From positions 1 through 48,467 of the forward strand of contig JALGVR010000020.1 of the NCBI GenBank assembly GCA_025774605.1: a stretch of 48,467 nt of DNA, written 5' to 3'. Below the pieces are notes generated by a model. The model was given only the letters and a program-made list of their open reading frames with translations. It was not told the DNA's origin and ran no database searches. Shown here one piece after another: positions 17,425 to 26,572 of this stretch. How positions within the stretch are numbered: the stretch's first letter is position 1; each line of letters starts with the position of its first letter. Position numbers and translations under genes: made by a program. This DNA comes from a bacterium. Its GTDB lineage: Bacteria > Electryoneota > AABM5-125-24 > Hatepunaeales > Hatepunaeaceae.

Positions 17425-19254
17425 ATGATCGTTGAAACGAGCCCGTGGTGGCGTGAATATCGAGGCTGGGTGTTTATCCTGGTGATTGCCGCTGTCTTCG
17501 GCGCTATTGAACTGAGGTTGTTCTCGATGCAGGTCATCAACCGACCGGATTTCCTGAAGATGGCGGCAACGAACCGGATCCGCGCCGAGATCGTCGAGCC
17601 TGTAAGAGGCAGGATTTTCGACAGGCACGGAGAGTTGCTGGTCGAGAACAGGCCATCCTTCACCTTGTATGCCATCCCGTGGACGATCAAGAAAAATCCA
17701 TCGACGGTTGATTCGCTTGCCTGTGTGCTCGATCTGAATAAAGAGGTGATCCGGCGCCGGATCGGCGTAAGGGGTTGGAACACATTCTATCCGACTGCAC
17801 TGCAACGCGATCTGCCCTTTGAGAAGCTGGCGCGGCTTGAAGCAACCAGGTTAAGTTATCCCGGTATCATGTTTCGCTTTGAAGCCAAGCGCGCCTATCC
17901 TCACCCTGAGACCGTGCATTTTCTCGGCTACGTCAGTGAACGCGCCCCGAACGAGGCGAATATGGGGCGGGGGCGCTTTGGTCTGGTGGGGAAGAAGGGG
18001 ATTGAACTTGTCTACGAGGATCAACTTGGGGGTGAAGCGGGGGTTCGATATCAACAGGTTGACGCCTCGGGACGCATCACCGATTTTCTAACCGATCCGC
18101 CACCTCTGGATGCAGAACCCGGGTTGGATATTTATCTCAATATTGACGCCGGTTTGCAGGAATACGCTTACGAGTTGATGAAAGGACGGGACGGGGCTGT
18201 AGTGGCGTTGGATCCGCTGAACGGCGAATTGTTGGTCCTGCTGAGCCTCCCGGATTATGATCCATCGTTATTCGCCGGTGTGTTGCCCGCTGATGAATGG
18301 AAGAGTCTCACTTCCGATCCGGGTCATCCGCTGTTGAACCGTGCTGTACAGGGTTTGTATCCGCCCGGCTCGACCTTTAAGATGGCGATCCTGGCTGCCG
18401 CTGTCGAGGAAGGGATAGCCGACGACAATTATCATATCGAATGCAGAGGCGGAATGCAGCTTGGCAGACGGTGGTTTAAATGTTGGAATGCCGGAGGGCA
18501 CGGAACCGTTGGAAGGCTGGAGGCGATTCAGCAGTCGTGCGATGTGTTTTTCTACAGTCTGGGACTGGCTTTGGGAGTTGAGAAGATATCGCAGTACTGC
18601 CGGGAATTGGGATTTGGAAAACGGACCGGCATTGATATCGACAGTGAGCTTCCCGGCATAATACCCTCTGTAAAATACCTTGACAGAAAATACGGAACGG
18701 GGAAGTGGACACGCGGTCAACTTGCCAACATTGCAATCGGACAAGGGGATGTGCTGGTTACGCCCGTACAGCTTGCGGTCTATGTGGCGGCCATCGCCAC
18801 CGGGAGGATTGTCAAACCACGCCTGGCAAACAGGCTTGTCGATACTGCGGGGGGGTCAGTTCAGGAGGTTGCTTCTGAAGTGTCGTCCCTGAAGTTGTCG
18901 CCTGAAACTCTGGATATTCTTCGTGAGGGCATGAGGATGGCTGTCAACGAACCCGGTGGCACGGCATACTGGCTTAGGAACCCCGGGTTAATCATGGCGG
19001 GAAAGACAGGCACTTCACAGAATCCGCACGGTGAAGACCACGGTTTGTTCGTCGGGTTTGCGCCTTTCGACCGGCCTCTGATCGCGGTGGCTGTGGTTAT
19101 AGAACACGGGGAACACGGCAGCACCAGCGCGGCGCCGGTGGCATGCAGGCTGATGCGGCGGTATATCGAAGATCTGTATCCTGGGCCGCAACCAGGGAAG
19201 CAAATAAGACCGGTGGCGGTTTCTGAACAGGCGGATTCGAGTGCATCAGATTGA
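17425..19254 (+). CDS. mrdA: Penicillin-binding protein 2 (elongasome transpeptidase)
   Basis: Class B PBP that crosslinks peptidoglycan during elongation with RodA. ATG 17425 gives 609 aa with one N-terminal membrane helix (GWVFILVIAAVFGAIEL). The dimerisation domain carries RIRAEIVEPVRGRIFDRHGE. In the transpeptidase domain the nucleophile is S316 in PPGSTFKM (SxxK), the second motif is SCD in QQSCDVFFY, and the third is K527-T-G in GKTGTSQ. It overlaps rodA by 14 bases. Confidence 0.95.
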   Translation: MIVETSPWWREYRGWVFILVIAAVFGAIELRLFSMQVINRPDFLKMAATNRIRAEIVEPVRGRIFDRHGELLVENRPSFTLYAIPWTIKKNPSTVDSLACVLDLNKEVIRRRIGVRGWNTFYPTALQRDLPFEKLARLEATRLSYPGIMFRFEAKRAYPHPETVHFLGYVSERAPNEANMGRGRFGLVGKKGIELVYEDQLGGEAGVRYQQVDASGRITDFLTDPPPLDAEPGLDIYLNIDAGLQEYAYELMKGRDGAVVALDPLNGELLVLLSLPDYDPSLFAGVLPADEWKSLTSDPGHPLLNRAVQGLYPPGSTFKMAILAAAVEEGIADDNYHIECRGGMQLGRRWFKCWNAGGHGTVGRLEAIQQSCDVFFYSLGLALGVEKISQYCRELGFGKRTGIDIDSELPGIIPSVKYLDRKYGTGKWTRGQLANIAIGQGDVLVTPVQLAVYVAAIATGRIVKPRLANRLVDTAGGSVQEVASEVSSLKLSPETLDILREGMRMAVNEPGGTAYWLRNPGLIMAGKTGTSQNPHGEDHGLFVGFAPFDRPLIAVAVVIEHGEHGSTSAAPVACRLMRRYIEDLYPGPQPGKQIRPVAVSEQADSSASD

Positions 19255-20476
19255 CCTGAAACTCGGGAAGAGTCGGCTGCATGATATTGATCGCAGACTG
19301 ATCCTGTCCACTATCGGGCTTACCTTGATAGGCTTGGTTCTGATTTACAGTGCGGATCATTCACAGGATGTCAAGACTCATTTCACGCGGCAGATATATT
19401 TTGGTCTGTTCGGTCTGGTGCTGCTGATAGCGACCGCGGCGCTGCCTCCCAGGATATATTATGCCTTGGCATATGTCATTTACGTCGTCTCGCTGATAGG
19501 ACTGATGATGGTTCCTGTTGCGGGAATAATCGGTCTGGGAGCCAGACGCTGGCTGGTTATCGGTGGGATCAATGTGCAACCTTCCGAACCGGCGAAGATT
19601 GCCTTTGTTCTGGCAATGGCAAGAGTTCTGTCGTATCGGGGAACACCGCTTTCCGTGTGGCAGGTTCTCGGTTTGACCGCGCTTATCAGTCTTCCACCGA
19701 CCGCACTTGTTCTACTGCAACCGGACCTCGGAACCGCCACCGTCTTCCCGTTTCTCACGGTGGTGATGTTGGCGTGGTTTGGCTTGCCGCTCAGAGTCTT
19801 TATATTATTCTTGCTGCCGTTGATCTCTCTCTTTTTGCTGATCAATCCCTGGATTATTACTCCAGTGTTGATAGTGGGTCTGATAATACTTATAAAATCC
19901 GGCGTCAAGTTGTTTGGAATTTCGGTTACGGTCGCGCTGTGCATAATCGCGACCTTCGCCGCGCCGCGGGCGTGGGATCAGCTTGAGCCGTATCAGCAGA
20001 AGCGGTTGACGACGTTTCTCAATCCTGCTGCAGAGCCGTTGGGATCAGGCTATCAGATTATCCAATCCAAGGTTGCCGTCGGTTCCGGGGGGGTAACCGG
20101 ACGGGGATTCCTCAGGGGAACCCAGACCCAGCTCAGGTTTTTGCCTGAACAGCATACCGATTTTATCTTTGCGCTTGCCGGAGAGGAATTCGGTTTTGCC
20201 GGTACGACACTTATTATTATATTATTTTTACTGTATGGATGGAGCGCTTTTTCAACGGCGAGACGAACCAAGAGCAGTTTCATGGGATTTGTCGCGGTGG
20301 GGCTGGGATCGCTTGTTCTATACCATGCGGTCGTGAACATCGGTATGACACTGGGAGTACTGCCGGTCACCGGTCTGCCGCTGCCGTTTCTAAGCTATGG
20401 CGGATCTTTCCTTATCACCTGTCTCGCGTGTACCGGTATCCTGCTCTCGATCGGCATGCACCGGAGAGAATTATAG
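19241..20476 (+). CDS. rodA: Rod shape-determining protein RodA (SEDS glycosyltransferase)
   Basis: Polymerises lipid II into glycan strands as partner of PBP2. The 411-aa product starts at GTG 19241 inside mrdA and shows about ten membrane helices. SEDS signatures are present: GLGARRWLVIGGINVQPSE, LQPDLGTATVF, and the C-terminal LPEQHTDFIFALAGEEFGF plus TGLPLPFLSYGGS. Genomic position next to mrdA favours RodA over FtsW. Confidence 0.95.
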   Translation: MHQIDLKLGKSRLHDIDRRLILSTIGLTLIGLVLIYSADHSQDVKTHFTRQIYFGLFGLVLLIATAALPPRIYYALAYVIYVVSLIGLMMVPVAGIIGLGARRWLVIGGINVQPSEPAKIAFVLAMARVLSYRGTPLSVWQVLGLTALISLPPTALVLLQPDLGTATVFPFLTVVMLAWFGLPLRVFILFLLPLISLFLLINPWIITPVLIVGLIILIKSGVKLFGISVTVALCIIATFAAPRAWDQLEPYQQKRLTTFLNPAAEPLGSGYQIIQSKVAVGSGGVTGRGFLRGTQTQLRFLPEQHTDFIFALAGEEFGFAGTTLIIILFLLYGWSAFSTARRTKSSFMGFVAVGLGSLVLYHAVVNIGMTLGVLPVTGLPLPFLSYGGSFLITCLACTGILLSIGMHRREL

Positions 20477-20499
20477 ATAAAACAAGGTTCAACATTTCC

Positions 20500-20973
20500 A
20501 TGGTTGTAAACATGAAGATCGTAAAAGTTTTACCGGGCGTCCTGGTTGTGGTTCTGGCGTTGTGCCTGTTGGCTGAAACGGCCTTCGCAGATTTCAGGGA
20601 GGACTATAATCAGGCATACCAGCGATATCAGGCCGCCGGCACCAGGGCGGAAATAAAGGCGTCGGCCGAGGCTTTCCTCAAACTGGCTGATCGCGCCGAT
20701 GCGGGTGCTCTCAGGTCAAATTCCCTTTACTGGGCTGCCGAATGCTGGTATGACCTGAAGGATTACGCCAGAGCCCTGAACAGCTTCGAGAAGGTGCTTG
20801 TTCTGCCGAAATCCAACAAGGAGGAGGCGGCAAGGTATAAGGTTGCCGTCTGCTATGCGAGACTCGGGTGGACGGAGGCTGCAAAGTGGGAGTTGAATCG
20901 CTTTATGCGCGATTATCCTTCAAGCTCGCTTGTCGGTAAGGCGAAAAAGGAATTGAAAGGGTTGTCGAAGTAA
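20500..20973 (+). CDS. Periplasmic TPR-like protein
   Basis: 157-aa exported protein. ATG 20500 or 20512 starts a signal peptide (LPGVLVVVLALCLLAETAFA). The mature part contains TPR-like helical pairs (YWAAECWYDLKDYARALNSF and YKVAVCYARLGWTEAAKWEL) ending in the RDYPSSSLVGKAKKEL pattern seen in CpoB/YbgF-type tol-pal repeats. The frame reads upstream into rodA, but only as a shadow. Its location between rodA and an M23 peptidase suggests an envelope scaffolding role; this is inference. Confidence 0.75.
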   Translation: MVVNMKIVKVLPGVLVVVLALCLLAETAFADFREDYNQAYQRYQAAGTRAEIKASAEAFLKLADRADAGALRSNSLYWAAECWYDLKDYARALNSFEKVLVLPKSNKEEAARYKVAVCYARLGWTEAAKWELNRFMRDYPSSSLVGKAKKELKGLSK

Positions 20974-21005
20974 GGATTGATCTTGTCACCGCAGCGGAGC
21001 AATTC

Positions 21006-21134
21006 ATGAACCGTTCAAAGACCATCTGCCTGTATCCTGTAGCTGTATTCATCCTGCTGCCGCTGTCCGGTTGTGACGAAGGCGAAACGCCCCCGCTCCC
21101 GTTGTCGGCCATAGGCGGGCATAATAACGTTTAA
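21006..21134 (+). CDS. 42-aa predicted lipoprotein
   Basis: Short gene from ATG 21006 with GGAG six bases upstream (20996-20999). The product starts MNRSKTICLYPVAVFILLPL and then SGCDEGE, so a lipobox (LSGC) follows a proper positively charged, hydrophobic signal segment. About 20 mature residues follow, rich in Pro and Gly. The Asp after the lipidated Cys would favour inner-membrane retention by the E. coli Lol rule, if that rule applies here. It is followed five bases later by the M23 peptidase gene. Function unknown; it could be the remnant of a longer lipoprotein. Confidence 0.6.
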   Translation: MNRSKTICLYPVAVFILLPLSGCDEGETPPLPLSAIGGHNNV

Positions 21135-21139
21135 GCAAA

Positions 21140-23137
21140 TTGAGAATTCATAAGGTTACTTACTACTTCAGAGCATTAATAATCCTGTTCTTGACTAATT
21201 CAGGATTGTCGCTCGGAGCCGACGGGAATATCTGGCCGGTGGATGCGAAACCCGCGATCACCGGCGCATTCGGTGAATTCAGACCCGGGCACTTTCATGC
21301 CGGTATGGATCTGAAGCTGTACGGCCGCATCGGCGATCCCTGCCGGGCGGTCGACGACGGCTGGGTCAGCCGCATTAAGGTTGCTCCCAACGGATACGGA
21401 CGCGCCCTGTACCTGAAGCTTGAAAACGGCAAGACCGCCGTGTACGCTCACCTGGACAGGTTTTGTGATCAGCTTGAAGGGATAGTCAGGAATGAACAGG
21501 AGATCCGGAAAAACTTCGCCGTCGAGCTCTTCTTTGACAGCGAAGCGGCCGTCCGCTTCGGAAGGGGAGATATTGTAGCCTACGCCGGTCGCAGTGGAAC
21601 CAGGCACCCGCACCTTCACTTTGAGATACGCGACGATCGCGAGCGACCTTTGAACGCGTGGTTCCAGGGCGTCCGGATTCCGGATGATATACCACCCCGC
21701 CCGGTAGCCGTGGCGATTGAACCGCTTGATGCCTGGTCCACGGTGGAGCTGGACTGCCAGCCGCGTATCTTTGGGAACCTCGTGCGCCGCAATGACGGCG
21801 CTTACGGCCCCCGTGATCCGGTCGGTGTCGCCGGCAGGATCGGCGTTTCGGTCGATGCCTACGACAAAACGGGCGCGTCGGAGAACCTGCTGGCCGTCTA
21901 TTCGCTGAAGATGTTCGTAAATGAGGAGCTGCGCTGGGAGACGAGATTCGACCGGATCAGCTTTGCCGAGGCGCGCCTGATTGAAACCGAGCGTAATTAC
22001 CGGTTGTACCGCCGCGGGAAGGGTGTATTTCACAGGCTCTTCCGTTGTCCGGGAAACGAGCTCGACATCTGTGCCGGAGATGGAGTCATGGACGCGGGCG
22101 GGACGGATGCGTTCCCCCTTGAAATAGCGATCGTTCTTGCTGATGCCGCCGGAAACGAGAGCCGGATTGAATTTACTATGGTTCCGGATGCTGATCCGGA
22201 CGACGATCGCCTGGTGACCGGCGAGCCGATGATACAGGTCAACGGGTGGGGCAGTCCGGCGCGCGATAAGTTGAACTTTGAGTTATTCGACAACTATATC
22301 AGGTTCTCCGGACCGCCGGGAATTAGAGGGGTCGATATAGACGGGAATCTTAATCTGACACTGTTGACCCGGCCTGTTGACGGGCGGGAAGTTGCTGTCT
22401 GGGTTCCACCGATTACGCTCGATCGCCCGGTTAAGGTTACCGCCGTGGATCGCTTCGGCAGGGCGGTGGAGAGCTATACGGTTGATCCGATTCTCGTCCT
22501 GCCTTCGAAACCGGCGGAGGTTATCTCCGATGACGGGTGTGTCAGGATAAAGATACCGGCATGGACGGTTTACGACACGACCTGGATGCGGATAGTTTCC
22601 GAGCCCTCCTATATCGTACCCGGGCAGGTGGAGGCTGTCTATCGTGTCGAACCTCGCGACCAGCCTGTCCGGGACAGGGTTGAGATCGAGCTGGCGCGGG
22701 GGGATATTCCTCCGGAGGATCCAAGCTGGGGGGTCTATTACCTCGATAAACGATCCGGCTGGACATTTCTCGGTAATGAACGGGACGGCGGTTTCCTGGC
22801 CGCTCCGGCGTTGAGTTGGGAGATTTTCAGCCTGGTTAAGGATGTGGACCTGCCCCGCGTGGTGATAAAACGGCCGCGCGAGGGTGAACAGATTAAGGCG
22901 GGGAAAATGTCCCTGGAGGCGTCGATCTTTGATACTACCTCCGGGGTTACAGCCGAAGGCGTTACGGTAACCATAGATGGCGACACGGTTCCGGCCGAAT
23001 ACGATTCGCCGCGCAAGCGTGTACTTTACGAACCTTGGACCAAACTTCCGGATGGCCCGCACCGGTTGATCATTCACGCGGTTGACCGGGTGGGTAATGA
23101 AACCATCCGAACGGTTAATTTCTTCATTCAATCCTAA
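21140..23137 (+). CDS. M23 family metallopeptidase with large C-terminal region
   Basis: Secreted zinc endopeptidase of the LytM type that cuts peptidoglycan cross-bridges or stem peptides. It has 665 aa from TTG 21140, with a signal peptide (ALIILFLTNSGLSLGA). The catalytic domain is at the N-terminus, residues ~30-180: Zn ligands H53 and D57 in HAGMD and the H158-L-H160 motif in HPHLHFEIR are all present. The remaining ~480 residues are beta-rich Ig-like domains ending in DGPHRLIIHAVDRVGNE. An N-terminal catalytic domain followed by a long beta tail is typical of FCB-group homologues. The ribosome-binding site is weak. Confidence 0.88.
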   Translation: MRIHKVTYYFRALIILFLTNSGLSLGADGNIWPVDAKPAITGAFGEFRPGHFHAGMDLKLYGRIGDPCRAVDDGWVSRIKVAPNGYGRALYLKLENGKTAVYAHLDRFCDQLEGIVRNEQEIRKNFAVELFFDSEAAVRFGRGDIVAYAGRSGTRHPHLHFEIRDDRERPLNAWFQGVRIPDDIPPRPVAVAIEPLDAWSTVELDCQPRIFGNLVRRNDGAYGPRDPVGVAGRIGVSVDAYDKTGASENLLAVYSLKMFVNEELRWETRFDRISFAEARLIETERNYRLYRRGKGVFHRLFRCPGNELDICAGDGVMDAGGTDAFPLEIAIVLADAAGNESRIEFTMVPDADPDDDRLVTGEPMIQVNGWGSPARDKLNFELFDNYIRFSGPPGIRGVDIDGNLNLTLLTRPVDGREVAVWVPPITLDRPVKVTAVDRFGRAVESYTVDPILVLPSKPAEVISDDGCVRIKIPAWTVYDTTWMRIVSEPSYIVPGQVEAVYRVEPRDQPVRDRVEIELARGDIPPEDPSWGVYYLDKRSGWTFLGNERDGGFLAAPALSWEIFSLVKDVDLPRVVIKRPREGEQIKAGKMSLEASIFDTTSGVTAEGVTVTIDGDTVPAEYDSPRKRVLYEPWTKLPDGPHRLIIHAVDRVGNETIRTVNFFIQS

Positions 23138-23155
23138 AACTCACATGAGGTTATC

Positions 23156-23374
23156 ATGTATATTGCAGCTCTTGAGAACCACATTATTCACGATATGAGC
23201 TTCGTTCGATACGAATGCAAGATTAACAAAATCCCACCGGATAAAAAGAAGAAGATTTACAGTCTCAGTACCGTTAAGAGGATGATCGCCACCGATCACG
23301 TTCCCCAGTTTAACGGCTGCCAGTACTGCATGTCCGAGTATCACCTGTTCGACTTTACGAAGCTTTACCGGTAG
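23156..23374 (+). CDS. Small hypothetical protein with CxxC
   Basis: 72 aa, unrecognised. ATG 23156 lies 19 bases after the M23 gene with TGAGG upstream. The product has no signal peptide, a Lys-rich centre (PPDKKKKIYSLSTVKRM) and a C-terminal NGCQYCMSEYH segment that could bind metal. It ends seven bases before the eIF2B-like gene, suggesting co-transcription. Coding status is supported by position, spacing and ribosome site rather than by homology I can name. Confidence 0.6.
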   Translation: MYIAALENHIIHDMSFVRYECKINKIPPDKKKKIYSLSTVKRMIATDHVPQFNGCQYCMSEYHLFDFTKLYR

Positions 23375-23381
23375 ATGTGAC

Positions 23382-24302
23382 TTGAGCGCCAATCTGAACA
23401 GCCTCATCGACAGTCTGTCGCTCGACCACCGGCGCGGCGCGGCTGAGATCGTTGAGGACATCGCGGAACTGTTCATCTCCATCGCCCGGATGGGAGTCGA
23501 GGAACCGGATGCGGCCGACCAGGTTTTCAACCGTGCAGTCAGACGACTGGCAAAGGGTCAACCCAGCATGGCGCCGGTGCTGAACATGCTGAATCGCGCC
23601 TGCGCTGCCAGGGAAAAAGCCGTGGATGATTGGGAAACAGTGGAAAAAACGTTGAAAGAACTTCATGAAGAGCGCAAGTCTCAACAGGAGGAGATGCGGT
23701 CTCACCTGCATGAACTGCCGAAGGTCGAAGGTACACTGCTGACGTTTTCCAACAGCTCCACGGTCGCCAACCTTATCATAGCCTGCCGGCAGTACAACTG
23801 GCCCAACAAGGTTATCTGCAGTGAAGGGAGACCGATCATGGAGGGGCTGGTGATGGCACGGCGTTTGACGTCGGCGAATGTGCCTGTGACGGTCTATACC
23901 GACGCCGCACTCATGTCCCATATCGTCGATGCCGATGCGGTATGGATTGGAGGTGACAGTCTCTACTGCGACAATCTTGTCAATAAAATCGGCAGTCTTG
24001 CCCTGGCGATCATGGCGAAAACGCTGGATATCCCGTTCATCTCGCTGATGTGTCGGGACAAGATCCTCTCAACCGACATGTGCCCGTTTTTGCGCTTCCT
24101 GCCCCAGAATCCTCGCGAGGTTGCCGCCGACGACGCCGAAGACCTGGACGTGGTCAACGAGTATTATGAGAAGATTCCCATCGAGTTGGTGGACTATATC
24201 TTCACCGAAAGGGGGCTGTCTCGACCGGCGGAACTGCTGAACAGAATTGACGAGGAAACGGCGAGTCCCCTGTTTCTGGAACTCACCCGGGAAGGTGGGT
24301 GA
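23382..24302 (+). CDS. eIF-2B alpha/beta/delta-like protein
   Basis: 306-aa protein with the Rossmann-like fold shared by eukaryotic eIF2B regulatory subunits, methylthioribose-1-phosphate isomerase and ribose-1,5-bisphosphate isomerase. N-terminal ~120 residues are helical, with a charged coiled stretch; the C-terminal part shows LLTFSNSSTVANLI, a GLVMARRLTSANVPVTVYTDAAL segment, ADAVWIGGDSLYCD and NKIGSLALAIMAK, which correspond to the conserved isomerase-fold strands. In bacteria the substrate is unknown. TTG 23382 is the start and the stop overlaps the following glycosyltransferase, hinting at a sugar-phosphate role. Confidence 0.78.
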   Translation: MSANLNSLIDSLSLDHRRGAAEIVEDIAELFISIARMGVEEPDAADQVFNRAVRRLAKGQPSMAPVLNMLNRACAAREKAVDDWETVEKTLKELHEERKSQQEEMRSHLHELPKVEGTLLTFSNSSTVANLIIACRQYNWPNKVICSEGRPIMEGLVMARRLTSANVPVTVYTDAALMSHIVDADAVWIGGDSLYCDNLVNKIGSLALAIMAKTLDIPFISLMCRDKILSTDMCPFLRFLPQNPREVAADDAEDLDVVNEYYEKIPIELVDYIFTERGLSRPAELLNRIDEETASPLFLELTREGG

Positions 24303-25384
24303 AGATATTATACGTTGCGCCGGAGAATGTAACGGGGGGGTTTGCCCTGTTCGCCAAAGGACACCGCAGGCGCGGCAACGAATGCCGTTGGATTACATTT
24401 TTCCCCAGCAGGTTCGACTTTGGGGAAGATCTCTGTTTCAACCTGTGGGGGATGCCGAGCCATTCATGGGTGCGTCGTCTGCGTCAACTGCTGAACAGGA
24501 CTCAATCGAAACCCGACCTGCCCGAGCTCGCCGGCAACCCGCCGATCTGGAAACCCGCCTCCGCAATGGAGGATATCCTTTATCGCCTCAGGGACCTGGC
24601 GAACAGCCGTCGGATCAGACGGACGGTGGATGAACATTCGTTGAACGACTTCGATATCTACCATTTTGAACAGGGGATCGATCCTTTCCGCGACGGACGC
24701 TGGGTGAGGGATTTAGCCCAACGGGGCAAGGGAATCGTGGCTTTCTATCACGGAACGGACCTTCGCAACCGTGGAATAATTCCCGCAGTCCAGTCCGCCG
24801 CCGTCCTCAATTTAACCTCTGAGATCGATCTGCTTGAACGGTTGCCGGGAATGAAATACCTTAACCTTCCGATCGATACCGAGAGTCTTCCTCACAGGAA
24901 ACGTCCGGTTGAGGCAAAGCCGGTTCGAATCTGTCACGCGGCACGCAACCGCAGGATGAAGGGCAGCGATTTTATTGAGTCAACTGTACTTAACCTGAAA
25001 AACCGCTACGACATCGAATGGGTGATGATTGAGAACATGCCGCATCCGCTGGCGTTGAGAATGAAAGCCGATTGCGATATATACATTGATCAGGTGACCG
25101 ATCTGGGCGGGTGGGGATACGGCGCCAGTTCGGTCGAGTCGTTGGCAATGGGACTGCCGACCTTGACGCGCATCAATCCGCAGGTGTCTGATTTCCTGGG
25201 TGAACATCCGTTCGTATCCGTTACACCGGATTCACTGCAGTCAACTCTTGTGTCATTGATCGAAAACCCGCGGCAGCGGCGTGAACTCTCCGTGCATGGA
25301 AAGAAATGGGTCGAAGAGAGGCACGGCATCGATGCTGTAATGGAAACGCTTTACGGCTATTACAGGGAGGTGGGTCTGGTTTGA
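24299..25384 (+). CDS. Glycosyltransferase-like protein (GT-B fold, GT4-like)
   Basis: 361 aa starting at GTG 24299 and overlapping the previous gene by four bases. The N-terminus (KILYVAPENVTGGFALFAKGHRRRG) resembles a GT-B donor/acceptor domain; the C-terminus has DIYIDQVTDLGGWGYGASSVESLAMGLPTLT, the GT4-type nucleotide-sugar binding region with an E in SVESLAMG. Similarity is weaker than in the next gene, so the donor cannot be inferred. It forms a translationally coupled run with the genes on both sides. Confidence 0.75.
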   Translation: MKILYVAPENVTGGFALFAKGHRRRGNECRWITFFPSRFDFGEDLCFNLWGMPSHSWVRRLRQLLNRTQSKPDLPELAGNPPIWKPASAMEDILYRLRDLANSRRIRRTVDEHSLNDFDIYHFEQGIDPFRDGRWVRDLAQRGKGIVAFYHGTDLRNRGIIPAVQSAAVLNLTSEIDLLERLPGMKYLNLPIDTESLPHRKRPVEAKPVRICHAARNRRMKGSDFIESTVLNLKNRYDIEWVMIENMPHPLALRMKADCDIYIDQVTDLGGWGYGASSVESLAMGLPTLTRINPQVSDFLGEHPFVSVTPDSLQSTLVSLIENPRQRRELSVHGKKWVEERHGIDAVMETLYGYYREVGLV

Positions 25385-26466
25385 AAGTAGCCTGGTTGAT
25401 GCCGAACCTTCATGTCACCGGCGGCGCCCGTGTGGCTGTTGAGCTCTCCGACCGCATGGTCGCCAGGGGACACGAGTTCCATATATTGATTCCCTCGGGG
25501 CGTTACAAGCTGCCGTACAGGCTTTCCGCCGATGTAATTGAATGCGGAATGACGGTTAAGAATCCTCTGCTGGCGGTTGTGGTTGGAATCGGGTCGATGA
25601 GCGGTCATATTCCGAAATTTATGGATGTTATAATCGCCTGCATGCCGCCCTACACGCTGTTGGCGCGGAAAATAGCGCGAGACAGGGGCATATGCGCGGT
25701 AAACTATCTGTTGAACGATGATGTCCATTTCTTCGACGACCGGAGTCTGATACGTTCCAGACTGATCTTGAAGCTATATCGGGCGTTGGCGAAACTCAGC
25801 GTCAGGAGTGGTCCCGTGCTGGTAAATTCACACTGGACAGCGGTGCAATGTGTAAAGGAAGGCGGCGTAAAGCCGAGCGGATTTATCCCGCACGGCTACA
25901 ATCCGCAGGTTTTTCATCCGGGTTCAGCAAAGCAGGGGGGGGATGACCGATTTCAGGTTGTTACAGTGGGAAGGAGAGAGCGCTGGAAGGGATTTGCCGA
26001 TCTCGTCAACGCTTTGAACCTGGTCGACCGGTCACAGTTCCCGTTTATATTGAACGTCATCAGCCAGGATGATCTCGACGTCTCCCAGGCTGAATTTCCC
26101 ATAGACTTCAAGAAACCGGCAGACGATGAAGAACTGGCGGATTACTACCGTTCCGGTGATGTTTTTATACACAGTTCATGGTTTGAGGGATTCGGCATGC
26201 CGCCACTCGAAGCACAGGCATGTGGACTGGCGGTGATTTCAACCGATAGCGGTGGAGTGCGGGAATTTCTGACAGACCAGGTAAACGCGCTTATCGTCCC
26301 GCCGCGTGAACCGAGAACAATGGCGGCGGCTGTCGAGCGGATTATCGGTGACGAGACGCTTCGCCGGAGGTTGATCTCAGGAGGATTGGAGAGCTGTGTG
26401 AATTTCACCTGGGACAGGGTCGCCGACCGGTTTGAGGATGCGTTGCACAGGCTGATACGTATTTAG
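25381..26466 (+). CDS. Glycosyltransferase family 4 protein
   Basis: 361 aa from TTG 25381, which overlaps the upstream stop; longer frames read into the previous gene. It has the N-terminal LMPNLHVTGGARVAVELSD typical of GT4 enzymes, the VTVGRRERWKGFADLVNAL donor-domain entry and the diagnostic VFIHSSWFEGFGMPPLEAQA with the E-x7-E catalytic pair, followed by ISTDSGGVREFL. Likely assembles a cell-surface glycan; the sugar is unknown. Confidence 0.9.
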   Translation: MKVAWLMPNLHVTGGARVAVELSDRMVARGHEFHILIPSGRYKLPYRLSADVIECGMTVKNPLLAVVVGIGSMSGHIPKFMDVIIACMPPYTLLARKIARDRGICAVNYLLNDDVHFFDDRSLIRSRLILKLYRALAKLSVRSGPVLVNSHWTAVQCVKEGGVKPSGFIPHGYNPQVFHPGSAKQGGDDRFQVVTVGRRERWKGFADLVNALNLVDRSQFPFILNVISQDDLDVSQAEFPIDFKKPADDEELADYYRSGDVFIHSSWFEGFGMPPLEAQACGLAVISTDSGGVREFLTDQVNALIVPPREPRTMAAAVERIIGDETLRRRLISGGLESCVNFTWDRVADRFEDALHRLIRI

Positions 26467-26484
26467 AGGGCCAGGGTACAGCCT

Positions 26485-26512
26485 GGAGGGCGGACATTCC
26501 TGTCCGCCCTCC
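26485..26512 (+). repeat. Perfect 12-bp inverted repeat with TTCC loop
   Basis: GGAGGGCGGACA, loop TTCC, then TGTCCGCCCTCC: a GC-rich hairpin 18 bases after the GT4 gene. There is no T-run, so a rho-independent terminator is not well supported. A shorter relative lies at 40122-40137 with core CGGACATTCTTGTCCG, so it is probably a dispersed palindromic repeat. Confidence 0.8.
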
Positions 26513-26572
26513 AAGTCCAAATATAGAGTATTCCACTTAATAAGCAGCGCGCTCTGTTCGAAAAATGGAATC

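Noticed and set aside
26485-26512. Rho-independent terminator after the GT4 gene
   Set aside because: The stem is strong but no T-run follows, and a similar hairpin lies elsewhere without terminator context.
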